A program made the position numbers and the translations under genes. A DNA stretch of 64,000 bases from positions 62,001-126,000 of the forward strand of contig NZ_SRHZ01000046.1 in the NCBI RefSeq assembly GCF_004684085.1. The letters run 5' to 3'. The notes beneath the pieces are model-generated. The model was not told where the DNA came from. It saw nothing but the letters and a program-made list of their open reading frames with translations, and made no database searches. Position 1 is the stretch's first letter, and each line of letters begins with the position of its first letter. Below are positions 52,307 through 61,266 of this stretch, piece after piece. The DNA is from Stenotrophomonas maltophilia. GTDB lineage: Bacteria; Pseudomonadota; Gammaproteobacteria; Xanthomonadales; Xanthomonadaceae.

Positions 52307-54739
52307 ATGGCTCGTGCCGCAGACCAACATTCGATGAGATCGATGGACCGGGGCATGAACAACGCATCCACCGCCAGACCGGCGGCACTGGTGGTCGCCA
52401 GCCTGGCCGCCGCACTGCAGCTCAACGCGCCGGCGATGGCGCAGGATGCCAGTAGTTCCGGCAGCCCCGCCCAGGGCGACCGGCGATCCGATACCACCAC
52501 GCTGGACAAGGTGATGGTCGTTGGCAGCAACATCCGCGATGCCATCGGCAGCGGCGCCTCCCCGGTCATCGTGATCGACAGGGAGGCCATTGATCGAACC
52601 GGGGTGGCCTCGTTGCAGCAGCTCTTCGAGAAGCTGCCGCAGAACTTCGGTGGCGGCGCCAACGGCGCCAATGTCGGCAACCTCGGCGTCGACCGCGATA
52701 CCGGCAACAACTTCGGCCAGGGCACTGCCATCAACCTGCGTGGCCTCGGCACCGGCACCACGCTGACACTGATCAACGGCCACCGTGTGACCTCCTCGAA
52801 CCGCTATCAGTACGTCGACATCTCGTTGATTCCGCTGAGTGCCATCGAGCGCGTGGAGATCCTCACCGATGGCGCCTCGGCCATCTACGGTACCGATGCG
52901 GTTGGCGGTGTGGTCAACATCGTCCTGCGCCGGGATTTCACCGGCTATGAGACCTCGCTGCGCTATGGCAGCGTCACCCGCGGCAACATGGACGAATACC
53001 AGGCATCACAGTCGGCTGGCTGGTCCTGGGAGGGCGGCCATCTGATGGCCAGTTACGAGTTCCTGAAGCAGTCCAACCTTGCTGCTGTCGACAAGGACTT
53101 TTCCCGGAACGTTACGGTCAAGCCCTACGACATCTATCCCGGTTCGAAGCGGCACAGCCTGTATCTGGACGGCGTGCAGGAGCTCAGTGATGTGCTGACG
53201 CTCAATCTGACCGGCTCCTTTGCCAAGCGCGAGATGGACACCACCATTTCGGGGACCGCCGATGAGACCCGCCTGTTCCCGCACACGCGGCAGTTCGATC
53301 TGTTCGCCGGCCTTACCCTCGAGCTTCCGCGCCAGTGGCAAGCCCGCCTGAATTCCGGATTCGGCAGGAGCGACGTCTCCTACGAAAGAACCACCATCAC
53401 CGGCAGCTCGGTCAGCACCGCACCGCCGACGGATACGAATTCCGAATCGCGCTATCTGGAAGTGATCGCCGACGGCGAGCTGTTCAATCTTCCGGCCGGC
53501 GGCGTGCGCGCGGCGTTCGGTGCCGGCTACCGCCGCGATGGCTATGAACTGCTCGACCACCGTGGGCTTGAGAAGCCGCTCGACCTGCAGCGCACGATCC
53601 GTTCCGCTTTCGCTGAGCTCAACATTCCGCTGCTGGCAGACATGCCTGGCGTTCGCCGGCTGTCGCTGACTGCAGCCGCACGCTACGACGACTACAGCGA
53701 TTTCGGTTCAACCCTCAATCCCAAGCTGGGCCTGCTATGGGAAGCAACGGAAGGACTTTCGTTCCGCACCAGCTACGGCCGCTCCTACCGGGCGCCGGTC
53801 TACCAGGACATGCAGCTGAACAACACCGTGGTGGTGGCCAAGGTACCCAACCCGAGCGCGGCCAACGGAAGCACGGTGCTGATGATGCTCTCCAACGGCA
53901 ACCCGGATCTGGGGCCCGAACGTGCCAAGACCTGGACCGGCGGCTTCTCGTTCGCGCCCCCGTCGCTGCCGGGCCTCAAGGTCGACGCGAACTACTATCA
54001 CATCGAGTATGCCGACCGGATCGGCAGCGGTTTCGGCGGCAGTTTCCCGTCGTTGTTCCTGCAGTCCACCGCGCCCTATGCGGACCTGCTGACCGTCAAC
54101 CCGACGCCTCAGCAGATCCAGCAGGCGCGTCAGCTGGGCGCCTCCGGCCTGGGCCTGTTCGTATCGCGGGTGGGCCCTTATGCCCTGACACCAGGAACCG
54201 ATGAAACCAGCAGCGAGGTCATCCTCGACAACCGCTTCCGCAACAATGCGTTCACTTCGCAGCGCGGCGTCGATTTCAATGCCTCCTACGATTTCGACGC
54301 CGGCCCGACCCGCATCGCGTTGAACCTTACCGGCCAGTACATCATCGATTCCAAGCGCCGCGTGACCGCCACCTCGCCCGAGGTCGACGCGGTGAACGCG
54401 GTGTACTTCCCGGTCGACCTGAAGGTGCGCGGTGGCCTCGCCGTAAGCCACCGGCAGGTCGCCGGCGGGTTGTTCGTGAACTACGTGGACAGCTATCGCG
54501 ATCCGGCCAACCGCATCGACCCCCATGTCAGCTCGTGGACGACGGTCGACCTCAATCTCAGGTATGACTTCAGCGGTTCTGCCGGTGCCGGACAGGGCAC
54601 CTCGCTGGCCTTCAACGTGCAGAACCTGTTCGACAGGAATCCGCCCTTCATCGTCAACAGCATCAACACCGGTTTCGACCCGACCAATGCAACAGCGCTC
54701 GGCCGCTTCCTGTCCATGACATTGACCCATCGCTGGTAG
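52307..54739 (+). CDS. TonB-dependent receptor in lasso locus
   Basis: An 810-residue outer-membrane receptor: signal (ends near PAMAQ, about residue 46 from this start), TonB box/plug (TTLDKVMVVGSNIRD, INGHRVTSSNRYQYVD, RVEILTDGASAIYGTDAVGG) and a barrel ending in LSMTLTHRW. GAAGG precedes ATG 52307; shorter starts at 52334 and 52355 are possible. Receptors in lasso or RiPP loci may reimport the peptide with bound metal or use it as a signal. It runs into the three-gene ABC-2 system after 10 bp. Confidence 0.85.
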   Translation: MARAADQHSMRSMDRGMNNASTARPAALVVASLAAALQLNAPAMAQDASSSGSPAQGDRRSDTTTLDKVMVVGSNIRDAIGSGASPVIVIDREAIDRTGVASLQQLFEKLPQNFGGGANGANVGNLGVDRDTGNNFGQGTAINLRGLGTGTTLTLINGHRVTSSNRYQYVDISLIPLSAIERVEILTDGASAIYGTDAVGGVVNIVLRRDFTGYETSLRYGSVTRGNMDEYQASQSAGWSWEGGHLMASYEFLKQSNLAAVDKDFSRNVTVKPYDIYPGSKRHSLYLDGVQELSDVLTLNLTGSFAKREMDTTISGTADETRLFPHTRQFDLFAGLTLELPRQWQARLNSGFGRSDVSYERTTITGSSVSTAPPTDTNSESRYLEVIADGELFNLPAGGVRAAFGAGYRRDGYELLDHRGLEKPLDLQRTIRSAFAELNIPLLADMPGVRRLSLTAAARYDDYSDFGSTLNPKLGLLWEATEGLSFRTSYGRSYRAPVYQDMQLNNTVVVAKVPNPSAANGSTVLMMLSNGNPDLGPERAKTWTGGFSFAPPSLPGLKVDANYYHIEYADRIGSGFGGSFPSLFLQSTAPYADLLTVNPTPQQIQQARQLGASGLGLFVSRVGPYALTPGTDETSSEVILDNRFRNNAFTSQRGVDFNASYDFDAGPTRIALNLTGQYIIDSKRRVTATSPEVDAVNAVYFPVDLKVRGGLAVSHRQVAGGLFVNYVDSYRDPANRIDPHVSSWTTVDLNLRYDFSGSAGAGQGTSLAFNVQNLFDRNPPFIVNSINTGFDPTNATALGRFLSMTLTHRW

Positions 54740-54749
54740 GGCACCCGCC

Positions 54750-56213
54750 ATGAGCGATGCCTCTCCCGCCCTCTCCAGACCCCCATCGGCCCTGCGCCAG
54801 ACGCTGGCCGTTGCCGCGACCCAGCTGAAGCTGATGTGGCGCGAGCGGCGTCTGTTGTGGCTTGCGCTGACCCTGCTGCTGCTTGCGGGAGCGTCGGTTG
54901 CCACGGGCGCAGCACGGCTGGCCCAGCAGACACAGGAGCGCCAGATCGTAGCGGCGCAGGAGGCCGGGCTGTGGGACAGCCAGGGCACGATCGACCCGCA
55001 TGCCGCCGCGCACGTTGGCCGCGCCATCCCCGCGCCGGTGCGGCCGCTGGCGGCGCTCGACCCGGGCATCACGGATTTCGTCGGCACCTCGGTGTTCATC
55101 GAAGGTCATGCGCAGAATCCGGCCCGGCACCGACCCGTCGAGGCCGGCGCCGCGCTCAGCCGGTTCGATGGCTTCTCTGCTGCATGGGCACTGCAGGTCG
55201 TGGCGCCCCTGCTGATCATCCTTGCCGGATTCGCCAGCCTCTCCGGCGATGTCGCCCGCGAAACCCTCCGCCAGGAGCTCGGCAGTGGTGCATCGGCCCA
55301 GGTGCTGATCGGTGGGCGGCTGATCGCGCTGGCGACGGCATCGCTGCTGCTGTTGGTCGCCCTGCTGGCGGTCGGTCTTCCAAGCATGGCCGGACGCACC
55401 CTCGGCATGGCCGACATCATGGCGCTCGTTGCGATGATCGCGGCGTATGCGCTCTATCTCATGGTGTTCTGCGCCATCACCATCGGTGTCTCGGCGCGCT
55501 TCAGCGCAGCGCGTACGTCCCTGGTGGTGCTGCTCGGCTTCTGGGTGGTGGCCACCCTGCTCGCGCCGCGGGTGGCCCCCGCACTGGCCGAATCGCTGGA
55601 TCCCACGCCTACTGCACCCGCGTTCCGCGCAGCGGTCACCGAGGACGCAGAGAACGGTGCCGATGGCCACGACCCGGCGGACAGGCGGCTGGACGCACTG
55701 AAAGCAGAGATGCTGGCACGCTACCAGGTGAAGGACGTGGACGATCTTCCGGTCAACTTCCGCGGTGTGGCGCTGGAGTTCGCCGAAGCGAATTCCAGCG
55801 AGACCTACAACCGCCACTTCGAACGCATCTACACCACCTACCAGCGGCAGGAAATCACGCAACGCGCCTTCGCGGCGTTGTCCCCCACCCTCGCGCTGCA
55901 GGCCGCATCACGGGCACTGGCGCGCACCGACTTCCCTGCACATCTGGCGTTCCTGCGCGGGGTTGAAGACTATCGCTACCGGCTCATCCAGGCACTCAAC
56001 CTGGAAGTGAAACAGCACAAGGCCGCGAACGGCAGCAAGCATCTGGCCGATATCGCAACCCTTACCCGCTCCGTGGCGTACAACCCGCAACCGCCGCCGC
56101 TGGGTCACATCGCTGCGGCACAGTCCGTGAACTTCGCCATTCTGCTGGCCTGGGTGCTGCTGGCCCTGGGGCTGGTGTTCACCTCGGCGCGGCATCTCGG
56201 GAGTGCCGCATGA
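54750..56213 (+). CDS. ABC-2 permease subunit 1 with large periplasmic domain
   Basis: A 487-residue protein with an N-terminal helix (about 27-50), a long non-membrane stretch (about 55-145), a block of helices (about 150-285) and a second large soluble part (about 290-455) before a last helix (about 458-480). This is the DUF3526-type layout of gliding or export ABC-2 permeases. It overlaps the next permease gene by 4 bp. Together with the ATPase at 57575 it forms a second exporter in the locus, perhaps for immunity. Confidence 0.75.
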   Translation: MSDASPALSRPPSALRQTLAVAATQLKLMWRERRLLWLALTLLLLAGASVATGAARLAQQTQERQIVAAQEAGLWDSQGTIDPHAAAHVGRAIPAPVRPLAALDPGITDFVGTSVFIEGHAQNPARHRPVEAGAALSRFDGFSAAWALQVVAPLLIILAGFASLSGDVARETLRQELGSGASAQVLIGGRLIALATASLLLLVALLAVGLPSMAGRTLGMADIMALVAMIAAYALYLMVFCAITIGVSARFSAARTSLVVLLGFWVVATLLAPRVAPALAESLDPTPTAPAFRAAVTEDAENGADGHDPADRRLDALKAEMLARYQVKDVDDLPVNFRGVALEFAEANSSETYNRHFERIYTTYQRQEITQRAFAALSPTLALQAASRALARTDFPAHLAFLRGVEDYRYRLIQALNLEVKQHKAANGSKHLADIATLTRSVAYNPQPPPLGHIAAAQSVNFAILLAWVLLALGLVFTSARHLGSAA

Positions 56214-57562
56214 GCAGCCTGTCGATCGCAGGGCATGAGATCCGTCGGCTGCTGCGTGACCGGGCGTTGCCGGTGCTGCTTGGCCTGCTGGTGGTGCTGG
56301 CGGCCTATGCAGCATGGAATGGCAGTGCGTGGGTCGGGCAGCGCGAGGCAGCCATCGGCCTGATCAACGCGGAAGAGCAGGATGCCAGGGACCGCAGCCG
56401 TGGATTTGTCGGCAAGGCGCCCTCGGTACTGCCTCGCGTGCAGCCGGTGCTTCCGCCCGGCGCGATGGCGGCACTGTCGATTGGGCAGGCGGACGCCTAT
56501 CCCTATACCGCCGACGTCGTTGCGCTGGGTGACCGCACCCAGCTGCTCAGGCATGTGTGGTCCGACATCGGAAATCCCGCCGTGCAGGCCGCTGGCCGAT
56601 TCGACCTGGCCTTCGTCATTGTGTTCCTGCTGCCCTTGGTCATCCTGGCGACCACCTTCGACCTCTGGTCGCGCGAACGCGAGCGCGGCATCACAGCGTT
56701 GGTGTTGTCACAGCCCGTCGCGGCAGGACGGCTGATCGCGGTGAAGGCATCGGCCCGCGGCGCCATCGTGCTGCTGCCTGCACTGGTCATCATCCTTGCC
56801 GTTGCCGCTGGCTCGGGGGCAACGAGTCCTTCCGGCCTGGCCGTGCTTGCCCTGATCGTGCTCGCCTACGGCAGCTTCTGGCTGGCGCTGGCGGTGCTTA
56901 TCGGCTGCTTCGCCCGGCGCACCACCGAGGCCGCGATTGCCGCTGGCGCACTGTGGCTGCTGATCGTTGTCATGGCCCCATCGCTGGTCCTGGCAGCAGT
57001 GAACCTGATGGTTCCACCGCCCTCACAGATGCAGCTGGCGACCAGACTGAAGGCGCAGCTGGCCGACACTGCCCGCCAGCAGCAGCTGCGCCACGCGGCA
57101 GACCCCCCCGCCACGCGGTCGCCACGCATTGCTGATGCCGTCCGCGCGGCCTATGCCGATCTGCTCCAGGCCGACCAGGCCATCACGCCCTTGATTGCCG
57201 CGCATGCAGAGGCTGAGGATGCGCGGCGCCGGGCACTCGACCGGGCGCGCCTGCTGCTGCCGTCGGTCGCGGTGCAGGATGCACTGGACCGCCTCGCCGG
57301 ATCCGACGCCGATCGGGCGCTGGCCTTCCAGCAGCAGGTCCTCGCGTACTGGCAGGCTCGTCGACAGCTGCACAAGGACTATCTGGACCGTGACGTGCCA
57401 CAGACGCTGGCCGAGTACGACGCCCTGCCCCGTTTCGAATTCCAGGAAACGGCGGGCACCCTGCAACGCGGCGTACTGATCGACTTGGCCGCGCTGGCCG
57501 TCGCCACTTTCCTTCTGCTGATCGCGTCCTGGTCGATGCGGCGTCGGCTGGCCACCCCCTGA
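56210..57562 (+). CDS. ABC-2 permease subunit 2 (DUF3526-like)
   Basis: A 450-residue permease with the same plan as its neighbour: N-terminal helix (about 21-38), soluble part, helices at about 135-280, soluble helical part (about 290-420) and a final helix (about 425-445) before RRRLATP. The two look like paralogues that pair as a heterodimer. Its stop is 12 bp before the ATPase gene. Confidence 0.75.
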   Translation: MSSLSIAGHEIRRLLRDRALPVLLGLLVVLAAYAAWNGSAWVGQREAAIGLINAEEQDARDRSRGFVGKAPSVLPRVQPVLPPGAMAALSIGQADAYPYTADVVALGDRTQLLRHVWSDIGNPAVQAAGRFDLAFVIVFLLPLVILATTFDLWSRERERGITALVLSQPVAAGRLIAVKASARGAIVLLPALVIILAVAAGSGATSPSGLAVLALIVLAYGSFWLALAVLIGCFARRTTEAAIAAGALWLLIVVMAPSLVLAAVNLMVPPPSQMQLATRLKAQLADTARQQQLRHAADPPATRSPRIADAVRAAYADLLQADQAITPLIAAHAEAEDARRRALDRARLLLPSVAVQDALDRLAGSDADRALAFQQQVLAYWQARRQLHKDYLDRDVPQTLAEYDALPRFEFQETAGTLQRGVLIDLAALAVATFLLLIASWSMRRRLATP

Positions 57563-57574
57563 GGCACATCACAC

Positions 57575-58285
57575 ATGCTGACTGCAACGCATCTGGTCAA
57601 GGAACACGGCACGCATCGGGCGCTGGACGATGTGAGTTTCACGGTGCGTCCCGGCGAGATCTTCTGCCTGCTGGGTGCCAACGGGGCCGGCAAGTCGACC
57701 ACGATCAAGCTGTTCCTGGGCTTCCTCGAGCCGACCTCCGGATCCGCCGAGGTTGATGGGCTCAGTGCCTGGCAGCGGCCACAGGAGGTACGCCGGCGCC
57801 TGTTGTACATCCCGGAAAACGTGGCGCTGTATGACGAACTGACCGGCTATGAAAACCTGGATTACTTCGCGCGCCTGGCTGCGGTGGAGCAGCGCTCGCC
57901 CGCACGGCTGAAGGACGCGCTCAAGGCCGCCGGGCTGGCGCCCGAGGCATTCGGGCGGCGCGTCGGCCTCTACTCCAAGGGCATGCGCCAGAAGGTGGGC
58001 ATCGCGCTGGCCATCATCAAGGAAGCCAGGGCGCTGCTCCTCGATGAGCCGACCTCCGGCCTGGACCCGACCGCCTCGGCCGAGTTCCATGAGCTGATCG
58101 TGCGCCAGCGCGACCGCGGCACGGCGATTCTGATGGCCACCCACGATCTGTTCCGTGCCCGCGAAGTGGCGACCACCATCGGACTGATGCAGGCCGGCAG
58201 GCTGCGCAGGACGCTGGATGCCAGCACGATCACCGCCAATGATCTGGAGAGCCTCTACCTCGAGGAAATGAGTCGGAGCGCCTAG
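57575..58285 (+). CDS. ABC transporter ATPase subunit
   Basis: A 236-residue ATPase: Walker A GANGAGKST, Q loop YIPENVALYDELTGYEN, signature YSKGMRQKVGIALA and Walker B ALLLDEPTSGLDPTAS, with His in ATHDL. It belongs to the ABC-2 (NatA/DrrA-like) group and drives the two permeases upstream. The convergent cyclase gene overlaps its end by 4 bp, so the two operons of the locus meet here without a terminator. Confidence 0.9.
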   Translation: MLTATHLVKEHGTHRALDDVSFTVRPGEIFCLLGANGAGKSTTIKLFLGFLEPTSGSAEVDGLSAWQRPQEVRRRLLYIPENVALYDELTGYENLDYFARLAAVEQRSPARLKDALKAAGLAPEAFGRRVGLYSKGMRQKVGIALAIIKEARALLLDEPTSGLDPTASAEFHELIVRQRDRGTAILMATHDLFRAREVATTIGLMQAGRLRRTLDASTITANDLESLYLEEMSRSA

Positions 58286-60123
58286 GCCACGCCGGCCGCA
58301 GGCACGCCTGGCCGGCCCATCCAGCGCCTGAGCCAGGCTTCGATATTGACCTGCGGGCCGAAGATGCCCAGTACCTGGGATGAGTGATCCGGGCTGACCC
58401 TGCGGATGCCCGCGTCGGCCGATGCGCTGTCGATGTAGCCCCGCCGCGCCAGCAGGCCATCCACCAGCAGGCCCCTGATGAACTGCTGATGCCGCTGGGT
58501 GACGGCCACCGAGTGATCGTCCAGGTAGGACTTCACCTTGCGCGCGAGCAGCGCCTGCGGCAACAGGCCCTGCAATGCACGACGCGCTATCGTCCTGTCT
58601 TCCGCGCCGGCCATCAGCAGGCGCAGCGGCAGACGGGCGAACAGTTCCACCACAGGCTGTGCGCTGATCGGCGATACGCCGTGCCAGCGTCCTGCGCCCT
58701 CGAAGGGATCGAGCACGCTGGTCGGGAAGATCATCCGGCCGATGTGCGCCAGCTTGTGCGGAGAGAGCCTGTGCCCCTGTGCGCGCGCATGCCGCAGCCA
58801 GGCCGGCAGCGTGCCATCCTGTTCGGAGGCATCCACCTTCACCCATTCGCACGGGTTGCCCCAGCGGCCGTTGATGCTGCCTGGCTTCTTCAACACGCCA
58901 TGGACGAAGGCATCCTTGAATACCCCGTACAGCGAATCGCCCGACTGCGCGGTTTCGAACGCAACACGGAAAAAGTCGCGGTCGATCCCACGTCGCCACG
59001 CATGATCGATGGCAGCGGCATTGCCCTTGAAGCGCAGGAAGACCGCATCACCGCCGACACCGGTGAACTGCACCGTGTCCGCGTCGAAATCCACGTCGCG
59101 TCGATGCAGCAGGTAGCCTGAGCAATGGGCAGGCCGGGCCGTTCGCGGGAAGTGCATGATCTCTTCCAGCGAGCAGTGCGGCTGCCGCTGGTACTCGACG
59201 AACTCGCAGCTTCTTCCGGAGGACTCACGGGCACCGGCAACGGCCATGCGCGCGAACAGGCGCTCATCGGCACCAATGCCGGCATCGTAGTGATGCACGC
59301 ACTTCACCTCTGGTGCGGAGGGCGCATGCAGCAGGCCGGCCAGGACAATCGAGGAGTCCAGCCCGCCGGACAACTGAAGCTGGATGCATCGATGCTGGCT
59401 CGCCAGCGCACCGATGCAGCCCAGCAGCGTTGCACGTGCCAGCTGCACGGCTTCCTCCAGATCTTCGATGGGCGCTTCACTGGCCTGGCGCACCACATCC
59501 CATTGGTAGTGCCGGTCAACCAGCCGGCCATCACGGATCGCCACCGCCTCGCCCGCCTCGAGCGCGGTGACCTCCTCGAAGCCTGTCTGCAGGCCGTCAC
59601 GGAACGGGAACAGCAGCGAGTAAGACAGGAACGACCAGTCGACGTTGAAATCACCCAATCCCAGCAGCAGGCAGTCTTCCATGCTCGAAAAGACCACCGT
59701 CAGCTGATCGACCGTGGTCAGGTAGCACGGTATCTCCGCCGTCGGGTCGCGCAGCACGAACCAGCTGGCGGTATCCGGCTGGTAGCCCACGGCAACGTAG
59801 CGGCCCCAGTACTGTTCAACCAGGCTCCTGCCCTGCGTACTGCAGGCGGTCTCTGCCGAGTCAGCATCGGGAAATGCCTGTGCGGGAACGGTATCGGCGC
59901 CGAACACCTTGTGGAACAGCTTGCCGAGTACCACCAGCGAGCCGGACCGGCTGTATTCGAAGTAACCGGGGTTGTCACTCTGGGCATAGATGGCGCCGCC
60001 GCTGTCCTTCATCACGCAGGCGATTCCGGGGCGGCCCGCTTCGATTCGTTCCACGGCCTGCAGGGCCTGCGCACGGGCGGATTCGGAATGATCGTTCCAG
60101 AACAGAGCGATGTATCGGTACAT
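58282..60123 (-). CDS. Lasso peptide cyclase (asparagine-synthetase-like, C protein)
   Basis: A 613-residue AsnB-like enzyme. The N-terminal half has the glutaminase-type fold but starts MYRYIALFWN, so the nucleophile Cys2 is missing, as expected for lasso cyclases, which only need the synthetase activity. The PP-loop is SGGLDS at residues 252-257. It would activate the side-chain acid of the precursor and join it to the N-terminal amine. It ends the A-B-C operon with 12 bp after the B gene. Ordinary asparagine synthase is excluded by the missing Cys and the context. Confidence 0.85.
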   Translation of the reverse strand: MYRYIALFWNDHSESARAQALQAVERIEAGRPGIACVMKDSGGAIYAQSDNPGYFEYSRSGSLVVLGKLFHKVFGADTVPAQAFPDADSAETACSTQGRSLVEQYWGRYVAVGYQPDTASWFVLRDPTAEIPCYLTTVDQLTVVFSSMEDCLLLGLGDFNVDWSFLSYSLLFPFRDGLQTGFEEVTALEAGEAVAIRDGRLVDRHYQWDVVRQASEAPIEDLEEAVQLARATLLGCIGALASQHRCIQLQLSGGLDSSIVLAGLLHAPSAPEVKCVHHYDAGIGADERLFARMAVAGARESSGRSCEFVEYQRQPHCSLEEIMHFPRTARPAHCSGYLLHRRDVDFDADTVQFTGVGGDAVFLRFKGNAAAIDHAWRRGIDRDFFRVAFETAQSGDSLYGVFKDAFVHGVLKKPGSINGRWGNPCEWVKVDASEQDGTLPAWLRHARAQGHRLSPHKLAHIGRMIFPTSVLDPFEGAGRWHGVSPISAQPVVELFARLPLRLLMAGAEDRTIARRALQGLLPQALLARKVKSYLDDHSVAVTQRHQQFIRGLLVDGLLARRGYIDSASADAGIRRVSPDHSSQVLGIFGPQVNIEAWLRRWMGRPGVPAAGVA

Positions 60124-60135
60124 GCCTCAGGCCGG

Positions 60136-60837
60136 TTACAGCACCAGGATGGGCGTCATCCGGCGCAGGTTGAAGGGGATGTCGGTCAGGACCTGATCGC
60201 CGTGCTGCAACCAGCAATGCGCTGCGAACGGCTGGGTGCGCACAGCGAACACCCAGGCGGGAACGATGCCGTACCGCGACAGGAACTCGCGCATGGCCAG
60301 GCAGTAGAGGAAGCACTCATCGGTCTTTCTGAAGGCGATCGGTCGCAACCAATCGAACACCCGGACCAGGAGGGCCAGCTGCTCCAGGTCCACCTCGTCC
60401 GGCGTGGATGCCTGGCCGCGCCTGCGCGCCGCCGAAACCGTATAGCTGAAAGGCAGGAACGTCCTGCTGCAGGCCGCGCGCGTGACCGAGGTCAGGAAGC
60501 GGCGTACATCGCGGGCCGTGATCGGCGGACATCCTCGGGACTCGCCTTCGCGCACCCAGTGCCGGGGCAACGCGATCGCGGCGCTTGCTGCGGATTTGCC
60601 ACGAAGCGGATCCTGGGTGATCAGGCGCCGATCAAGCAGCGACTGCAGCATCCTCGGCCTCGGCGCCCCATCGGAGGCCAGGGGCCAGTCCAACACCAGC
60701 CCGCCAAGCCCCGCCGCCCCGCGCCGATCGATGGAGAGATAGCTGCCGGAGGCCTGGTCAAGAATGACCATCGCGTCGCCGGTCACACAGACATGTGCGT
60801 GCTTCGAAAGGAAGTATGGGGCTTCAGGCTGGTCCAT
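60136..60837 (-). CDS. Lasso peptide B protein, fused leader-binding and protease domains
   Basis: A 233-residue protein. Residues 1-80 form a PqqD-like leader-recognition domain (KHAHVCVTGDAMVILDQASG, YLSIDR); residues about 105-233 form the transglutaminase-type cysteine protease of lasso biosynthesis (Cys175 in KTDECFLYC, His207 in AAHCWLQ, Asp219 in VLTDIPF). It binds and removes the leader of the precursor, giving the free amine for cyclisation. Fusion of both parts is the usual proteobacterial form. It lies 84 bp after the precursor gene, past a strong hairpin. Confidence 0.85.
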   Translation of the reverse strand: MDQPEAPYFLSKHAHVCVTGDAMVILDQASGSYLSIDRRGAAGLGGLVLDWPLASDGAPRPRMLQSLLDRRLITQDPLRGKSAASAAIALPRHWVREGESRGCPPITARDVRRFLTSVTRAACSRTFLPFSYTVSAARRRGQASTPDEVDLEQLALLVRVFDWLRPIAFRKTDECFLYCLAMREFLSRYGIVPAWVFAVRTQPFAAHCWLQHGDQVLTDIPFNLRRMTPILVL

Positions 60838-60872
60838 CGCGAGCGTGATCTCATGCTGCTGCAGGCATCAGA

Positions 60873-60899
60873 GCGGTGCATGCGGGGGGCATGCACCGC
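60873..60899 (-). terminator. Hairpin between precursor and B genes
   Basis: GCGGTGCATGC and GCATGCACCGC form a perfect 11-bp stem with a 5-nt loop. There is no U-run after it in the direction of transcription. It probably protects the precursor message or limits read-through, so precursor is made in excess over the enzymes. Confidence 0.7.
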
Positions 60900-60921
60900 A
60901 GGTCATGCAGGGGGCGATGGA

Positions 60922-61074
60922 TCAGGGCGAGGTGGTCGGGAAGACGCCATCCCACAACGTGCCGTGGTTGTGCGCCTTCGTTTCGGAAACCACCGAGCCC
61001 AGCTCGATCAGTTCACCCTGGTCTTCGTGATTCTGCTCTCCAGCCACTACGCCCAGCTCAATCAGTTCGTTCAT
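60922..61074 (-). CDS. Lasso peptide precursor (A protein), 50 aa
   Basis: Starts MNELIELGVVAGEQN and ends AHNHGTLWDGVFPTTSP. The second ATG (61074) is chosen: AGAGGAG lies 6 bases upstream, whereas ATG 61080 abuts it. The leader (33 residues) ends SETK, with Thr at -2 as in known lasso precursors. It has the ELIELGxV box seen in related leaders, here twice (residues 3-9 and 21-27). Cutting after Lys33 leaves a core of 17 residues in which Ala1 and Asp9 are in register for a nine-residue ring with tail GVFPTTSP. The B and C genes follow on the same strand. Confidence 0.85.
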   Translation of the reverse strand: MNELIELGVVAGEQNHEDQGELIELGSVVSETKAHNHGTLWDGVFPTTSP

Positions 61075-61090
61075 GAACATCTCCTCTAGT

Positions 61091-61124
61091 CAGTGGATGC
61101 ACCCACGCGATGCAGTGGATGCAC
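61091..61124. repeat. Direct repeat CAGTGGATGCAC upstream of precursor
   Basis: Two exact 12-bp copies (61091-61102 and 61113-61124), 22 bp apart start to start, two helical turns. They lie between the promoter motif and the precursor start and could bind a regulator, or be in the 5' leader of the message. Confidence 0.5.
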
Positions 61125-61182
61125 AGCGGCCAAGCCGGCGTCGCCCTGCGTGTTTCAGGGCCATTGCCGCCAAGGCACCTAA

Positions 61183-61199
61183 ATGTTACGATATAACAT
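61183..61199. promoter_or_regulatory. Shared inverted-repeat motif, copy 2 (precursor promoter)
   Basis: ATGTTA-CGATA-TAACAT, a perfect 6-bp inverted repeat with 5-bp spacer. It lies between the precursor operon (minus) and the gene at 61267 (plus), in an AT-rich patch. It matches 52274-52290 in 15 of 17 positions. Confidence 0.65.
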
Positions 61200-61266
61200 A
61201 TTATTTTGGTGTGACGACCGGCTGTAATCGGACGTCGCTGCAGCGACTCCCAAGAGAGCGAGATGG

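Noticed and set aside
60922..61038. Lasso core starting at the Gly of GTLWDG
   Set aside because: Gly is the commonest first residue, but Asp would then be at position 5, too small a ring, and the -2 residue would be Asn, not Thr.
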